DNA of 64,000 bases from Aidingimonas lacisalsi (lineage in GTDB: Bacteria > Pseudomonadota > Gammaproteobacteria > Pseudomonadales > Halomonadaceae). Position numbers and translations under genes: made by a program. The notes below the pieces were generated by a model. The model saw only the letters and a program-made list of their open reading frames with translations, searched no databases and had not been told where the DNA came from. The DNA is taken from contig NZ_VRYH01000004.1 of NCBI RefSeq assembly GCF_008079445.1, positions 248,001-312,000 on the forward strand, in the 5' to 3' direction. Within the stretch, counting starts at the first letter, position 1. Each line of letters opens with the position of its first letter. Positions 45,919 through 56,095 of the stretch are shown here, one piece after another.

Positions 45919-46458
45919 TCAGTAATCAAACACTACACGACGATTGCGTGCATAGCTCTCTTCGTCGGTACCGTCGACTGCGGGACGCTCTTCGCCATAA
46001 GCGACCACGTCCAGCTGTGAAGAAGAAACGCCTTGCACCGATAGATAACGTTCGACGGCTTTGGCACGGCGTTCACTCAATGCCATGTTGTACTCGCGAG
46101 TTCCCCGTTCATCGGTATGTCCTTGCAACACGACTTCCGTACCCGGGTTATCGTTGAGGTACTCTGCATGGTCGTTGAGCACCGATTCAAATTCGCTACG
46201 AATGCGGTCACTATCGAACTCGAAGTAAATCGTTCGGGTCTGGGGAATGCCATCGGCACCATCCATCCCGCTACCCGTGCGAGTACCGCTCTGCTGATCA
46301 GTGCCGGTGGCTCCCTGCGTGGATGCCGAATCGCGACCACTAACGGCACCATCGCTGTCCATCGAACCATCCTGGGTTCCACCGGTACTGGAGCAACCTG
46401 CTAACGCTGCCAATGCGAGTACCGCAACCAGGTATTTGGCGTGAGGCTTGAATTCCAT
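45919..46458 (-). CDS. pal: Peptidoglycan-associated lipoprotein
   Basis: A 179-residue lipoprotein, lipobox LAALAGC, with an OmpA-like C-terminal domain that binds peptidoglycan: YFEFDSDRIRSEF, VVLQGHTDERGTREYNMALSERRA and VVAYGEERPAV. Tethers the outer membrane to the cell wall and works with TolB. ATG 46458 follows AAGGAG. A glycine/serine-rich segment (about 25-70) after the lipid cysteine serves as a linker and is longer than in E. coli. Confidence 0.96.
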   Translation of the reverse strand: MEFKPHAKYLVAVLALAALAGCSSTGGTQDGSMDSDGAVSGRDSASTQGATGTDQQSGTRTGSGMDGADGIPQTRTIYFEFDSDRIRSEFESVLNDHAEYLNDNPGTEVVLQGHTDERGTREYNMALSERRAKAVERYLSVQGVSSSQLDVVAYGEERPAVDGTDEESYARNRRVVFDY

Positions 46459-46503
46459 TGTCGACTCCTTGCTAGGAATGAATGATATCAACGTCGTGAC
46501 ACA

Positions 46504-47796
46504 TCAGTTCATGAACGGTGACCATGCCGGTTCCCGTACATTGCCTTCGGACGAAGGCAGGCGAAACGATGCCTCACCATCGGCCGATACCGCTCTCAGT
46601 TCCCCGCGGCCACCTTGTTGGGTGGCGAAGATTACCATGGTTCCATTGGGGGCAACACTGGGAGATTCGTCACGCCGGGAATCCGTCAGCGTCACCAACC
46701 TATCATCATCCAGATCCTGGCGCGCCACACGATAACCATTGTTATCGCGGTGTATCAGGAAAATAGCGTCGCCGTCCGGCGCGTAACGCCCTCGCGCATT
46801 GTAATTGCCAGTGAAGGTCATGCGTTCCGTGTTACCATTGGCGAGATCGATCTCGTAGAGTTGCGGACCGCCACTGCGATCAGAGGTAAACAGGAGGCTA
46901 TCGCCGTCGGGAGACCAGCTCGGCTCCGTATCGATGGCGCCATTATTGGTTATCCTGTCGAACTCACGACTACCGATATCCAGTACATAGATCTCCGGTT
47001 GCCCATCCCGAGATAGGGACATCGCCAGTTTACGACCATCCGGTGACCAGGACGGTGCACCGTTGATGCCATCGAATGACGAGGCCCGTACACGTTCACT
47101 AGAGGCGATGTCTTGAATATAGATAGCCGGGCGACCGGTTTCGAAGGATACGTAGGCCAGCTTCTGACCATCCGGTGACCAGTCCGGTGACAGGATCGGC
47201 TCATTGGAGCTCAATATCTGTTGGCTATTGTGACCATCGGCATCCGCAATATGGAGTGCGTAGCGGCGGTCGTCTGCACTCCCCCGTGCCGTCACATAAG
47301 CGATTTGCGTCGAGAAAGCACCGCGTACGCCGGTAATCTCTTCAAAGATCTGGTCGCTGATGTAGTGAGCGGCAGCACGCAATTCACCACGGCTACTGGT
47401 CACCACCTCACCCAGAATGCGCTCTTCACCGTAGATATCGAGCAATTCAAATTGAATACGATACTGCTCTCCGGTGTTCTCGACGCGCCCGACGACAAGA
47501 TATTCACTGTCGACGGCACGCCACTCTCGATAGTTGACGTCACCACTCTCGCTGGGCTGCGCGATCAGAGCGCTGGCCGATAGCGGGTCGAACTCGCCAC
47601 TGCGTTCCAGATCATTACTAACGATATCGGCGATATCTTCCGGTAGAGCCTCGTTGCCCTCGACCTCGAACGGTACGACAGCGATGGGAATAGCGCGATC
47701 GCTACCCTGAGTGATCTCAATGGTAAGATCGGCCTGAGAGATGGCACTGCCCAGCAGCAGGGCAACCCCTAGACAGAGATTCAGTAAATGTTTCAT
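46504..47796 (-). CDS. tolB: Tol-Pal system protein TolB
   Basis: A 430-residue periplasmic protein with a signal peptide (ending ISQA), an N-terminal domain (to about 160) and a six-bladed beta-propeller made of SWSPDG repeats ([44 protein letters not shown]). It binds Pal and the TolA C-terminus. It starts within the tolA stop codon (TGATG), so the two are coupled. Confidence 0.96.
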   Translation of the reverse strand: MKHLLNLCLGVALLLGSAISQADLTIEITQGSDRAIPIAVVPFEVEGNEALPEDIADIVSNDLERSGEFDPLSASALIAQPSESGDVNYREWRAVDSEYLVVGRVENTGEQYRIQFELLDIYGEERILGEVVTSSRGELRAAAHYISDQIFEEITGVRGAFSTQIAYVTARGSADDRRYALHIADADGHNSQQILSSNEPILSPDWSPDGQKLAYVSFETGRPAIYIQDIASSERVRASSFDGINGAPSWSPDGRKLAMSLSRDGQPEIYVLDIGSREFDRITNNGAIDTEPSWSPDGDSLLFTSDRSGGPQLYEIDLANGNTERMTFTGNYNARGRYAPDGDAIFLIHRDNNGYRVARQDLDDDRLVTLTDSRRDESPSVAPNGTMVIFATQQGGRGELRAVSADGEASFRLPSSEGNVREPAWSPFMN

Positions 47797-48902
47797 CAGC
47801 GTACTTCCCCTGGACTGAATCGTAGGTTGAATTCACGGAAGCGACGTTGAGCCCCCGGCGGTAAGTCCTGCATTTCCCTGAATGGTGCAGCCCGTTCGAC
47901 AGCGCGAACCACTGAACGATCAAATGAGTCACTGCCGCTTCTTTGAATCACATTCGCCTCGACAAGTTCGCCCGTAGGCAGAAGGCGCAATCTGACCAAG
48001 GCGACCGTGCCGGAATCCGCTTCGGGTGGGACATTCCACGCCTGTTCCACATACCGTTTTACCAGATTCTGAAAGCTATTGGCGGCTTCGTCGGCCTGGC
48101 GTGCTTGAGCAATCGCATCCTGCTCGCCGGCAATTGCCCTATCCAAGCTACCGCTGGCCGCTTCCGCCGCTCGCTGTGCTGCATCCTCCTGGCGTTGACG
48201 CTCGGCCTCGGCTTCTTCCCGACGACGCTGTTCCTCCTGGCGCTGGCGCTCGGCCTCGGCTTCTTCCTGACGACGCTGTTCTTCCTCCTGGCGTTGGCGC
48301 TCGGCCTCGGCTTCTTCCTGACGACGCTGTTCTTCCTGGCGCTGACGCTCGGCCTCGGCTTCTTCCTGGCGACGCTGCTCCTCTTCCTGACGTCGGCGCT
48401 CGGCTTCCGCCTCCTCGCGACGTTGCTGTTCTTCCTCACGTTGACGCTCAGCCTCTTCCAAACGACGCTGTTCCTCTTCGCGTTGCTGCGCCAGACGTTC
48501 GGCTTCCTGCTGCCGGCGTTCCGCTTCTGCAAGGGCCGCTTGGCGGGCTTCCTCGCGTTCCTGAGCGGTAGTTTCACGCTCAGCCGCCTGTTGTTCGGTA
48601 TTGTCTGCCGGTTCAGGCGTATTCTCTTCCGCAGGTTCCTGCTCAGCCTCTTCCGCTTGCGTCTGCTGTTCCTCCGGCTCCTCATCGGAAGACTCAGTGC
48701 CACCGCTAGCGTCCTCGTTGCGAAGCGCCTGATCCGTCGTCGTTTCGGTTCTGACCAGCGTAGCCTGAACCACCGACGCCTCAGTCGGATCACTGGTGCT
48801 GGACGGCAAACTGATCATGCTGATGATAATCACCAGAACGTGAAGACCGACTGCCAACATCGTTGGCAGGCCATAGCCTACACGCTTGTCGTGTCTGGCC
48901 AT
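47796..48902 (-). CDS. tolA: Tol-Pal system protein TolA
   Basis: A 368-residue inner-membrane protein: one membrane segment (about 15-32), a long charged helical domain (about 100-260) dominated by Glu/Arg/Gln repeats, and a C-terminal globular domain (from about 275; [27 protein letters not shown]) that contacts TolB and Pal. It transmits energy from TolQR across the periplasm. Residues 161-240 are five near-identical 15-17-residue units, so length may vary between strains. Confidence 0.94.
   Translation of the reverse strand: MARHDKRVGYGLPTMLAVGLHVLVIIISMISLPSSTSDPTEASVVQATLVRTETTTDQALRNEDASGGTESSDEEPEEQQTQAEEAEQEPAEENTPEPADNTEQQAAERETTAQEREEARQAALAEAERRQQEAERLAQQREEEQRRLEEAERQREEEQQRREEAEAERRRQEEEQRRQEEAEAERQRQEEQRRQEEAEAERQRQEEEQRRQEEAEAERQRQEEQRRREEAEAERQRQEDAAQRAAEAASGSLDRAIAGEQDAIAQARQADEAANSFQNLVKRYVEQAWNVPPEADSGTVALVRLRLLPTGELVEANVIQRSGSDSFDRSVVRAVERAAPFREMQDLPPGAQRRFREFNLRFSPGEVR
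48183..48422 (-). repeat. tolA: TolA coiled-coil coding repeat
   Basis: Five consecutive copies of a 45-51-base unit encode [15 protein letters not shown](E)Q-like segments (TolA residues 161-240). Adjacent copies are nearly identical at the DNA level, which favours slippage or recombination. Confidence 0.9.
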
Positions 48903-48911
48903 GACGCTTCC

Positions 48912-49355
48912 TCAATCCTCATCGGCGGGCGGCTCTGAAATCAGCCCCACATTCGCGACGCCGGCAGTCTGCAGTGTGCCCATCAATGTCACGACCTGAC
49001 CGTAGGAGACATTCCGGTCACCTCTGACCATGACCGGGGTGTTGGGATTCCGTTCCAGAATCGCCATCACGCGATCCGCGATGTTGTCCAGCGACACCGT
49101 GGTCTCATCGTCATCGAGCGAGATGTAATAGTTTCCCTCCTTGTCTACCGATACGATAACAGGGTCGCTATCCTCGACATCCTCAATGGGCTCCGACGTG
49201 ACTTGGGGAAGATCCACTTGCACACCTTGCGTCAACATCGGAGCGGCAATCATGAAGATCACCAGCAACACCAGCATGACATCGATGAAAGGGACCACGT
49301 TGATTTCGCCCATCGGCTTGTTGTGACCGCCGCGGTGAAAAGGACCATGCATCAT
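48912..49355 (-). CDS. tolR: Tol-Pal system protein TolR
   Basis: A 147-residue ExbD/TolR protein. The single membrane segment (MGEINVVPFIDVMLVLLVIFMI) carries the proton-linked aspartate. The periplasmic part ends VTLMGTLQTAGVANVGLISE, typical of TolR. I chose ATG 49355, which follows AGGAG by seven bases; an in-frame TTG upstream would overlap tolQ. With TolQ it forms the proton-driven motor. Confidence 0.94.
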   Translation of the reverse strand: MMHGPFHRGGHNKPMGEINVVPFIDVMLVLLVIFMIAAPMLTQGVQVDLPQVTSEPIEDVEDSDPVIVSVDKEGNYYISLDDDETTVSLDNIADRVMAILERNPNTPVMVRGDRNVSYGQVVTLMGTLQTAGVANVGLISEPPADED

Positions 49356-49366
49356 AGCCTGTCTCC

Positions 49367-50056
49367 TCAAGCCCCTTCGGAATTACCACGTCCCTGCAAA
49401 TTGCGATGCAGGATTGAATGAAACTCTTCGGCGAAGTCCTCGTACTTACCCAGGAGCTTGCTCGAGGCGGACGAAAGGCGGTTGTAGAAAATGACTGCCG
49501 GGATCGCAGCGAACAATCCCATCGCAGTCGCAATCAAGGCCTCGGCGATCCACGGGGCGACCGTGGCCAATGTGGCCTGTTGTGCCATCGAAAGACTCTG
49601 GAATGATCCCATGATTCCCCATACCGTTCCGAACAGACCAATATAGGGGCTCGCCGATGCGACTGTCGCCAGAAACACTAGATGCAAGTTCAAGCGCTCT
49701 TCTTCGCGAGACCAGGCAACGCGCATGCTGCGCTGGACCCCTTCAAGAATCGATTGAGGGTTGCGGGTTTTGGGTAGCAAGCGATTGAATTCACGGAAAC
49801 CGGCACGAAAGATGTGTTCGGCACCCACGGTTTCCTGTTCGGAAGGGGTTTCCTTATACAGCTCGTTGAGATCGATTCCCGACCAGAATCGTTCTTCGAA
49901 ATCCTGGTGAGCTCGTTTCGCACGACGAATGACGAAGCTACGCTGAAAGATCACGATCCAGGACAGCAGCGAGGCCAGAATCAGTATCAACATCACGAAT
50001 TGCACGACGCCACTGGCGTTCATGATCAAGTAGGGAATGGACATGGAGTCGTTCAC
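49367..50056 (-). CDS. tolQ: Tol-Pal system protein TolQ
   Basis: A 229-residue ExbB/TolQ protein with three membrane segments: about residues 15-37 (VVQFVMLILILASLLSWIVIF), and two near the C-terminal half (LVFLATVASASPYIGLFGTVWGIMG; PWIAEALIATAMGLFAAIPAVIFYN). The GTG at 50056 has GAGG upstream. It follows ybgC by 24 bases. Stator of the Tol motor. Confidence 0.95.
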   Translation of the reverse strand: MNDSMSIPYLIMNASGVVQFVMLILILASLLSWIVIFQRSFVIRRAKRAHQDFEERFWSGIDLNELYKETPSEQETVGAEHIFRAGFREFNRLLPKTRNPQSILEGVQRSMRVAWSREEERLNLHLVFLATVASASPYIGLFGTVWGIMGSFQSLSMAQQATLATVAPWIAEALIATAMGLFAAIPAVIFYNRLSSASSKLLGKYEDFAEEFHSILHRNLQGRGNSEGA

Positions 50057-50080
50057 GGGTGTCCTCGTCAGTCTTGCTGG

Positions 50081-50476
50081 TTAACCATTGAGGGCCGCGG
50101 CAAGTGCCGTCGGCCAGCGAGTCGGCTTGCCTCGAGTCGCATCCATGCATGCAATATCGACTCGGGCATCACAAAGCCCTTCTCCACGTCGGGTGACTTC
50201 CTGGTGGAAGCGTAAGCGACAGGAAGTGTGTGATTCGATGACGGCACTGACCAGTAGTTCGTCATCGAGTCGAGCGGGTTTGGCATAACGGCAGTCAAGT
50301 CGGTGTACGACAAGCTGGATGCCCTTCTGGAATAGCTCGTATTGCGTGATACCAAATCGCTTGAGCCATTCACTACGCGCCCGTTCCATATATTTGAGGT
50401 AATTCACGTAATAGACGATGCCTCCAGCATCGGTATCCTCGATATATACGGTCACCGGCCACTCAAAATGCCTCAT
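50081..50476 (-). CDS. ybgC: Tol-Pal-associated acyl-CoA thioesterase
   Basis: A 131-residue hot-dog fold thioesterase. The diagnostic N-terminal segment [29 protein letters not shown] contains the catalytic aspartate. It heads the tol genes as in most gammaproteobacteria and hydrolyses acyl-CoA or acyl-ACP, perhaps for phospholipid adjustment. Its ATG overlaps the ruvB stop as ATGA. Confidence 0.95.
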   Translation of the reverse strand: MRHFEWPVTVYIEDTDAGGIVYYVNYLKYMERARSEWLKRFGITQYELFQKGIQLVVHRLDCRYAKPARLDDELLVSAVIESHTSCRLRFHQEVTRRGEGLCDARVDIACMDATRGKPTRWPTALAAALNG

Positions 50477-51525
50477 GGACGCGTCTCTCCCGCCGCCTCA
50501 GGAGCATCGTTGCTGCCACTGGAAAGACCGAAGTGTACGTATGCCTGGCGAGTGACCATCCGACCTCGTGCGGTTCGCATCATCAACCCTTGCTGGATCA
50601 GGTACGGTTCAATGACATCTTCGATGGTATCTCGTTCCTCACTGATGGCCGCAGCCAGTGAGTCGACACCGACAGGTCCCCCCTCGAACTTCTCGATCAT
50701 CGCCAACAACAGGCGACGATCCATGTTATCCAGGCCATGACGGTCGACATGCAACAGATTGAGTGCCTGATCGGCTATATCGGCTTGCAGCCGTCCGTTG
50801 CCACGGACTTCAGCGTAGTCACGAACACGACGCAAGAGTCTGTTGGCAATCCGCGGTGTCCCGCGAGAGCGACGTGCAATCTCCGTTGCGCCGTCATGGT
50901 CGGATTCGACCCCGAGCAGACGTGCCGAGCGCGCAACAATCTCGGTCAGTTCATCGATGTCGTAGAACTCGAGACGTTGAACGATCCCGAAACGATCACG
51001 CAGAGGCGATGTCAACAAACCGGCTCTCGTGGTGGCCCCGACCAGGGTGAAACTCGGCAAATCCAGCTTGATCGACCGGGCTGCCGGTCCTTCGCCGATC
51101 ATGATGTCGAGCTTGAAATCCTCCATGGCGGGATACAGGATTTCCTCGACAACCGGCGACAGGCGATGTATCTCATCGATGAACAGAACATCGCCCTCTT
51201 GCAGATTGGTCAGCATTGCGGCGAGATCGCCAGCACGCTCCAGAACCGGGCCCGACGTCGATTTGATATCGACGTCCATTTCGGAAGCGATGATATTGGC
51301 TAGCGTCGTCTTGCCCAGCCCCGGTGGACCGAATATCAGCGTGTGATCGAGACTCTCCTGTCGACCGCGTGCCGCGCTGATGAAGATGTCCAACTGCTCA
51401 CGGACCTGGGGCTGGCCAATGTAATCGGTCAGCCTGCGAGGCCGTATCGCTCGATCGACACCGGCCTCTCCTTCCTTCTCGTCAGCAGCAATCAGGCGAT
51501 CACTCTCCAACATGGGAATCCCCAT
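50473..51525 (-). CDS. ruvB: Holliday junction helicase motor RuvB
   Basis: A 350-residue AAA+ ATPase that drives branch migration. Walker [12 protein letters not shown], Walker [13 protein letters not shown], sensor [18 protein letters not shown] and the C-terminal winged helix ([18 protein letters not shown]) are intact. It lies 26 bases after ruvA. The residue string at the C-terminus ([16 protein letters not shown]) is a short disordered tail. Confidence 0.97.
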   Translation of the reverse strand: MGIPMLESDRLIAADEKEGEAGVDRAIRPRRLTDYIGQPQVREQLDIFISAARGRQESLDHTLIFGPPGLGKTTLANIIASEMDVDIKSTSGPVLERAGDLAAMLTNLQEGDVLFIDEIHRLSPVVEEILYPAMEDFKLDIMIGEGPAARSIKLDLPSFTLVGATTRAGLLTSPLRDRFGIVQRLEFYDIDELTEIVARSARLLGVESDHDGATEIARRSRGTPRIANRLLRRVRDYAEVRGNGRLQADIADQALNLLHVDRHGLDNMDRRLLLAMIEKFEGGPVGVDSLAAAISEERDTIEDVIEPYLIQQGLMMRTARGRMVTRQAYVHFGLSSGSNDAPEAAGETRP

Positions 51526-51551
51526 TCGTCATGGTCAGCTTCCTCATGAGT

Positions 51552-52169
51552 TCAGCTCGATAGCTTGCGGGCCAGAGCCGACTTGATCAAGGCTTCGGTA
51601 GTCTGTCCGTCATCGAGACCAGACAGCATGCGAGCTGCTTCCGCTGGCTTATAGCCCAGAGAAACCAGCGCTGCCTCGGCATCAGCCAACGTATCACGTC
51701 GGGACGACGTGCCGCTGGTTGTTGGCATGTTTTCCATCGCCGTGGCCGGCGCCGCCTGATTCTGCCAATGAGGAAAGCGGTCACGCATCTCGATGACGAG
51801 TCGCTCGGCAGTCTTGCGACCCACACCGGGCAGTCTCGTCAAGGCCTTGATATCATCATCCATGACGCACCGTATGAAGGCGTCTTCATCCATGCCAGAC
51901 AGGATGGCAAGTGCCAGTTTCGGCCCGATGCCATTAACCTTGACCAGGGCACGAAAGAGTTCGCGCTCCTGCTCACGGGCAAACCCGAAGAGCAGATGCG
52001 CATCTTCGCGTATGGTCAAATGCGTGAATAGTCGAACCGTCTCTCCAGTGTCGGGCAGGGCCATGAAGGTATTCATGGATGCCTCGATTTCGTAACCGAC
52101 ACCGCCAACATCGATCATCAGCCAAGGAGGCTTCTTCTCGACAAGCGTGCCATGCAAGCGTCCTATCAT
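51552..52169 (-). CDS. ruvA: Holliday junction protein RuvA
   Basis: A 205-residue junction-binding protein: N-terminal OB fold (MIGRLHGTLVEKKPPWLMIDVGGVGYEI), two helix-hairpin-helix motifs (KVNGIGPKLALAILSG; RLPGVGRKTAERLVIEMRD) and a C-terminal RuvB-binding domain (DAEAALVSLGYKPAEAARML). ATG 52169 is set by homology to other RuvA proteins. An in-frame extension to 52208 is not family-like. Confidence 0.96.
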   Translation of the reverse strand: MIGRLHGTLVEKKPPWLMIDVGGVGYEIEASMNTFMALPDTGETVRLFTHLTIREDAHLLFGFAREQERELFRALVKVNGIGPKLALAILSGMDEDAFIRCVMDDDIKALTRLPGVGRKTAERLVIEMRDRFPHWQNQAAPATAMENMPTTSGTSSRRDTLADAEAALVSLGYKPAEAARMLSGLDDGQTTEALIKSALARKLSS

Positions 52170-52257
52170 GCCATGACTGTCCTTGTGTGACGGGGGGGCC
52201 CCGAACATGGGAATGCCAGTATGACGTCACCATCAGATGACCGGCTGGAAATTACTA

Positions 52258-52279
52258 TACTGATCAGTAGCGGCACTGA
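52258..52279. promoter_or_regulatory. Overlapping inverted repeats upstream of ruvA
   Basis: TACTGATCAGTA (52258-52269) is a perfect 12-base palindrome overlapping TCAGT-N6-ACTGA (52264-52279). They sit in the 175-base gap between ruvC and ruvA, across a weak promoter (TGGTCA, 17 bases, TATAGT on the minus strand). The half-sites resemble those of a LexA box but the spacing does not. Confidence 0.4.
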
Positions 52280-52344
52280 CCAGCATTGTATAGAACAGCG
52301 TTTGATAATTAGCGGCCCATCACATACATGAGCCGACGATCCCG

Positions 52345-52890
52345 TCACTCTGGGCGAAAATCCCGCCAACGTTGAGCTTTACCCCGCCCCGTTCGGCGGC
52401 GACTGTAGGGTTGGCTGGGCACGCGCCCTTGACGGGCATACGCATGGGTCAATGCAATGGCCAGTGCATCGGCAGCATCAGCCGGAGGCGACGCATTCAG
52501 GCCCAGAACGGCGACCACCATGTGCTGGATTTGCGTTTTTTCAGCGCTTCCTGACCCTGTCACGGCCTGCTTGATCTGACGCGCTGCGTATTCGCTAACA
52601 GCAAGTCCATGGTTGGCCGCACACACGATAGCCGTACCGCGAGCCTGCCCCAATTTCAGCGCCGAGTCGGCATTTTTCGCCATGAACACCTTTTCAATAG
52701 CGAATTCGCCGACTCGATGCATAGCGATCAACTCACTGAGTCCGGCATAAATCTGGGCAAGCTTCTGTGCCAAATCATCGGCCTGAATACGAATGCAACC
52801 ACTACCGACATACACCGGCTTGCCACTGGATATATCGATGAGACCATAGCCTGTAGTGCGTGAACCAGGGTCAATACCCAATATCAGCAT
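52345..52890 (-). CDS. ruvC: Holliday junction resolvase RuvC
   Basis: A 181-residue endonuclease that cuts Holliday junctions. Catalytic acids appear in [13 protein letters not shown] (first Asp), [10 protein letters not shown] (Glu) and [16 protein letters not shown] (last Asps). It follows yebC by 9 bases. The C-terminal 20 residues are very basic. Confidence 0.96.
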   Translation of the reverse strand: MLILGIDPGSRTTGYGLIDISSGKPVYVGSGCIRIQADDLAQKLAQIYAGLSELIAMHRVGEFAIEKVFMAKNADSALKLGQARGTAIVCAANHGLAVSEYAARQIKQAVTGSGSAEKTQIQHMVVAVLGLNASPPADAADALAIALTHAYARQGRVPSQPYSRRRTGRGKAQRWRDFRPE

Positions 52891-52899
52891 GCAGTGCGC

Positions 52900-53649
52900 T
52901 CACTCGAGCTGATCGAGGATGGCATCGTCGAAATCAGCGTTGGTATAGACGTTCTGCACGTCGTCCAGGTCTTCGAGCATATCGGTCAGCTTGATGATAC
53001 GGCGTGCGAGTTCCACATCGTCTATCGGTGTATAGTTATCCGGATAGAGTCCGACGTCACTGGAAACCGGTTCGATACCTGCCGCCGCCAGTGCGTCTTT
53101 TACCGCACCAAAACTGGTCGGTGTCGTGACGACCTCCAGCGCCCCGTTGTCCTGCTGCTCGATCTCCTCGGGTTCCGCGTCCAGCGTTGCCTCCATGGCG
53201 GCCTCTTCGGTAACGTCATCGGGCAACAACAGACGCCCCTGTTTATGGAACATGAAGGCAACGGAGCCCGATGTGCCCATGTTGCCGCCGTGTTTGTTGA
53301 ACGCATGACGCACTTCGGAAACGGTGCGGTTGCGGTTGTCGGTCATGCATTCGACCATGACCGCGACGCCTTCCGGACCATAACCTTCGTAGACCGTCTC
53401 CTCCATGTCGTCGCCGTCGGTATTCCCGGCCCCACGATCGACGGCACGCTGGATCGTATCCTTGGTCATATTGTTCGAGAGCGCCTTGTCGATCGCGGCC
53501 CGCAAACGAGGATTATCATTGGGTTCACCACCCCCTTGTCGGGCAGCGACGGTCAATTCCCGGATCAATTTGGTGAAGATCTTGCCCCGCTTGGCGTCCT
53601 GAGCGGCCTTACGGTGTTTGATATTGGCCCATTTACTGTGACCTGCCAT
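52900..53649 (-). CDS. yebC: YebC/TACO1 family protein
   Basis: A 249-residue YebC protein: MAGHSKWANIKHRKAAQDAKRG start, YEGYGPEGVAVMVECMTDNRNRT and GGNMGTSGSVAFMF. Once regarded as a transcription regulator, the family is now linked to easing ribosome stalling on proline-rich stretches. ATG 53649 is set by homology. It follows aspS by 68 bases. Confidence 0.95.
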   Translation of the reverse strand: MAGHSKWANIKHRKAAQDAKRGKIFTKLIRELTVAARQGGGEPNDNPRLRAAIDKALSNNMTKDTIQRAVDRGAGNTDGDDMEETVYEGYGPEGVAVMVECMTDNRNRTVSEVRHAFNKHGGNMGTSGSVAFMFHKQGRLLLPDDVTEEAAMEATLDAEPEEIEQQDNGALEVVTTPTSFGAVKDALAAAGIEPVSSDVGLYPDNYTPIDDVELARRIIKLTDMLEDLDDVQNVYTNADFDDAILDQLE

Positions 53650-53717
53650 ACAAAAGACTCCTGTGGCGTGCCACCGGCGTCCAACGACGCCGGTCAATTG
53701 CAGGGGGATACGTGCCC

Positions 53718-55496
53718 TTACTCGCTGGACTCGGATTTAGCTTTATGGCGTAGCCGAATATTGAGCTCCTTGAGCTGCTGTGACGACACATCACCCGGGG
53801 CATCGGTCATCAGACAAGCGGCACTCTGTGTTTTAGGGAAGGCGATGACTTCACGAATCGTCCGTGCTCCCGTCATCAGCATCACCAGGCGGTCCAGGCC
53901 GAAAGCCAGTCCTCCATGCGGGGGGGCACCATATCTCAGGGCATCCAGCAGGAAACCGAATTTCTCTTCGGCCTCCTCCTCACCGATGCCCAGCACCTCG
54001 AAGACGACGCGCTGCATGGCCTGATCGTGGATACGAATCGAGCCACCGCCGAGTTCCGTTCCGTTCAGAACCATGTCATAGGCCCGTGAAAGTGCGGCAG
54101 CCGGGTTCTCCTTGAGAGATTCGGGCGTGCAGGAAGGTGCCGTAAAGGGGTGATGCAGGGCGGCCAACTTGCCATCGTCATCGACCTCGAACATGGGGAA
54201 ATCGACGACCCACAGCGGTGCCCAGTCGCGAGTATAGAGGCCGAGATCTTCGCCCAGCTTGACACGCAGCGCCCCCAGCGCTTCATTGACAATGCGCGTT
54301 TTGTCGGCGCCAAAGAAAATGATGTCGCCGTCGCGTGCATCGAGACGATCGAGCAGCGGATCGACGATACCCTCCATGAACTTGACGATCGGTGACTGCA
54401 GACCGTCAATGCCTTTACTACGCTCGTTGACCTTGATCCAGGCCAGCCCCTTCGCCCCGTAAATACTCACGAACTGGGTATACTCATCGATCGCCTTGCG
54501 AGACAGCTCTGCCCCGCCACTGACCTTCAGCGCGGCGACTCGCCCGTCACTGGCATTAGCGGGGCCGGAGAAGACCTTGAAATCAACATCCGTCATCAGG
54601 TCGTCGACATCCACCAGTTCCAGCGGGATGCGTAAATCCGGCTTATCGGACCCGTAACGGCGCATCGCCTCATCGTAAGGCATCCGCGGAAAGTCGGGTA
54701 ACTCGATATCGAGAACGTCTGCGAATAGCGAACGAATCATGGACTCCGTGATGTCCATGATATCGTCTTCCTCGACGAACGAAGCCTCGAGGTCGATCTG
54801 GGTGAACTCGGGTTGGCGATCGGCGCGCAGGTCTTCATCGCGGAAGCATTTGGCGATTTGGTAGTATCGATCGAAGCCCGACACCATCAGCAGCTGCTTG
54901 AACAACTGCGGTGACTGGGGCAGTGCAAAAAAGCTACCCGCATGGGTTCGGCTCGGTACCAGATAGTCTCGTGCCCCTTCGGGAGTCGCCCTCGTCAGAA
55001 TAGGCGTTTCAATGTCGAGAAAGCCCTGCCCCTCCAGGAATGCACGCACGCTGTGCGATATCCGGGAACGCAAGCGTAGCTTATCGATCATGTCCGGACG
55101 TCGCAGATCGATGTAACGATGCGTCAAGCGGACCTCTTCACCGACCTTGCCATGTTCATCCAGTTGGAACGGCGGAGTCGCGGCACTGTTGAGGACCTCG
55201 ACCTGATTCGCCAGGACTTCGATCAGCCCGGTCGGCATGTTGGGATTCTGCGTGCCCTCCGGACGCATGCGTACGCGACCGACAATGCGCAGGACGTACT
55301 CATTGCGGGCCCTGTCGGCATTGGCGAAGGCCTCGGCGGTATCGGGATCGACTACGACCTGGGCTATGCCATCACGATCGCGCATGTCGAGGAAGATCAC
55401 TCCTCCGTGATCGCGACGGCGGTGTACCCATCCGCACAAGGCGACCTCTTGGTCCACCAGAGTTTCGTTCAGCTGGCCGCAATAATGGCTGCGCAT
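53718..55496 (-). CDS. aspS: Aspartyl-tRNA synthetase
   Basis: A 592-residue class II synthetase. The N-terminal anticodon-binding OB fold ([24 protein letters not shown]), class II motif 2 ([19 protein letters not shown]) and motif 3 ([13 protein letters not shown]) are all intact, with the bacterial GAD insertion between. Whether it is discriminating or also charges tRNA-Asn cannot be told here. It heads the aspS-yebC-ruvCAB block. Confidence 0.97.
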   Translation of the reverse strand: MRSHYCGQLNETLVDQEVALCGWVHRRRDHGGVIFLDMRDRDGIAQVVVDPDTAEAFANADRARNEYVLRIVGRVRMRPEGTQNPNMPTGLIEVLANQVEVLNSAATPPFQLDEHGKVGEEVRLTHRYIDLRRPDMIDKLRLRSRISHSVRAFLEGQGFLDIETPILTRATPEGARDYLVPSRTHAGSFFALPQSPQLFKQLLMVSGFDRYYQIAKCFRDEDLRADRQPEFTQIDLEASFVEEDDIMDITESMIRSLFADVLDIELPDFPRMPYDEAMRRYGSDKPDLRIPLELVDVDDLMTDVDFKVFSGPANASDGRVAALKVSGGAELSRKAIDEYTQFVSIYGAKGLAWIKVNERSKGIDGLQSPIVKFMEGIVDPLLDRLDARDGDIIFFGADKTRIVNEALGALRVKLGEDLGLYTRDWAPLWVVDFPMFEVDDDGKLAALHHPFTAPSCTPESLKENPAAALSRAYDMVLNGTELGGGSIRIHDQAMQRVVFEVLGIGEEEAEEKFGFLLDALRYGAPPHGGLAFGLDRLVMLMTGARTIREVIAFPKTQSAACLMTDAPGDVSSQQLKELNIRLRHKAKSESSE

Positions 55497-55545
55497 GTCA
55501 AATCCTGTTCTGTTGCGTTATCGAAAAATCATCAAATGGCGAACA

Positions 55546-55884
55546 TCAAGCCACTGAGCCATCTCGAGACGAGGCGCTGCCCGCTGGCGATTGACTGCCA
55601 CCACCTTCGCTTTTTGCATTCGTCACTTTAGTCGCGGCGCCATTACTTGATGAGTCGGACGAATGGCTGCCGGTACTGTCACCAGCGAGGTTTTTCTTGC
55701 TGCCCGATTTAAAATCGGTTTCATACCAGCCACCACCGGCCAGTCTGAAACCGGCTGCCGACACCAATCGCGTCAACTCGGCCGTATGGCATGAGGGACA
55801 ATCGGTCAATGGGGAGGCACTAATTTTCTGCAGCTTCTCAAGACGATGGCCGCAGGCCTTGCACTCGTACTCATAGATGGGCAT
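55546..55884 (-). CDS. FmdB family zinc-ribbon protein
   Basis: A 112-residue protein with an N-terminal zinc ribbon (MPIYEYECKACGH, then CPSCHT) and a low-complexity C-terminal half rich in serine, glycine and alanine. The family is widespread and its function is not established. ATG 55884 follows AGGAG; an upstream in-frame extension is not family-like. It lies 49 bases upstream of aspS, as in Pseudomonas relatives. Confidence 0.87.
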   Translation of the reverse strand: MPIYEYECKACGHRLEKLQKISASPLTDCPSCHTAELTRLVSAAGFRLAGGGWYETDFKSGSKKNLAGDSTGSHSSDSSSNGAATKVTNAKSEGGGSQSPAGSASSRDGSVA

Positions 55885-56095
55885 GGTTCTATCACTCCTA
55901 AGAACGTCGACACTCCGGGACGACGACCATGAGGAACGCGCTGACAGGAGTACATCGCGAACCTCTGGCCAGTGATAGGCATATAAGGCCAATCATCGCG
56001 CTTTCCAAGCCTGCCCCGAAAGCTCGACATTATAGCGTGTTGCGCCCCCTGCCGGGCAAGATGGCACGACATCGATACCAGGAAGGAACTTTGCC

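Noticed and set aside
48183-48422. Regular repeats considered as a CRISPR array
   Set aside because: The units are contiguous coding repeats in tolA, without unique spacers.
47943-48938. Leucine-rich open frame opposite tolA that looks like a membrane protein
   Set aside because: It mirrors the Glu/Arg/Gln repeats of TolA in reverse; the apparent hydrophobic repeats are a by-product of that coding sequence.
52258-52269. TACTGATCAGTA considered as a LexA box
   Set aside because: LexA half-sites need about 10 bases between TACTG and CAGTA; here they are separated by 2.
52894-54024. Open frame of 376 codons on the plus strand opposite yebC and aspS
   Set aside because: Spans two real antisense genes and their spacer, with no family resemblance.
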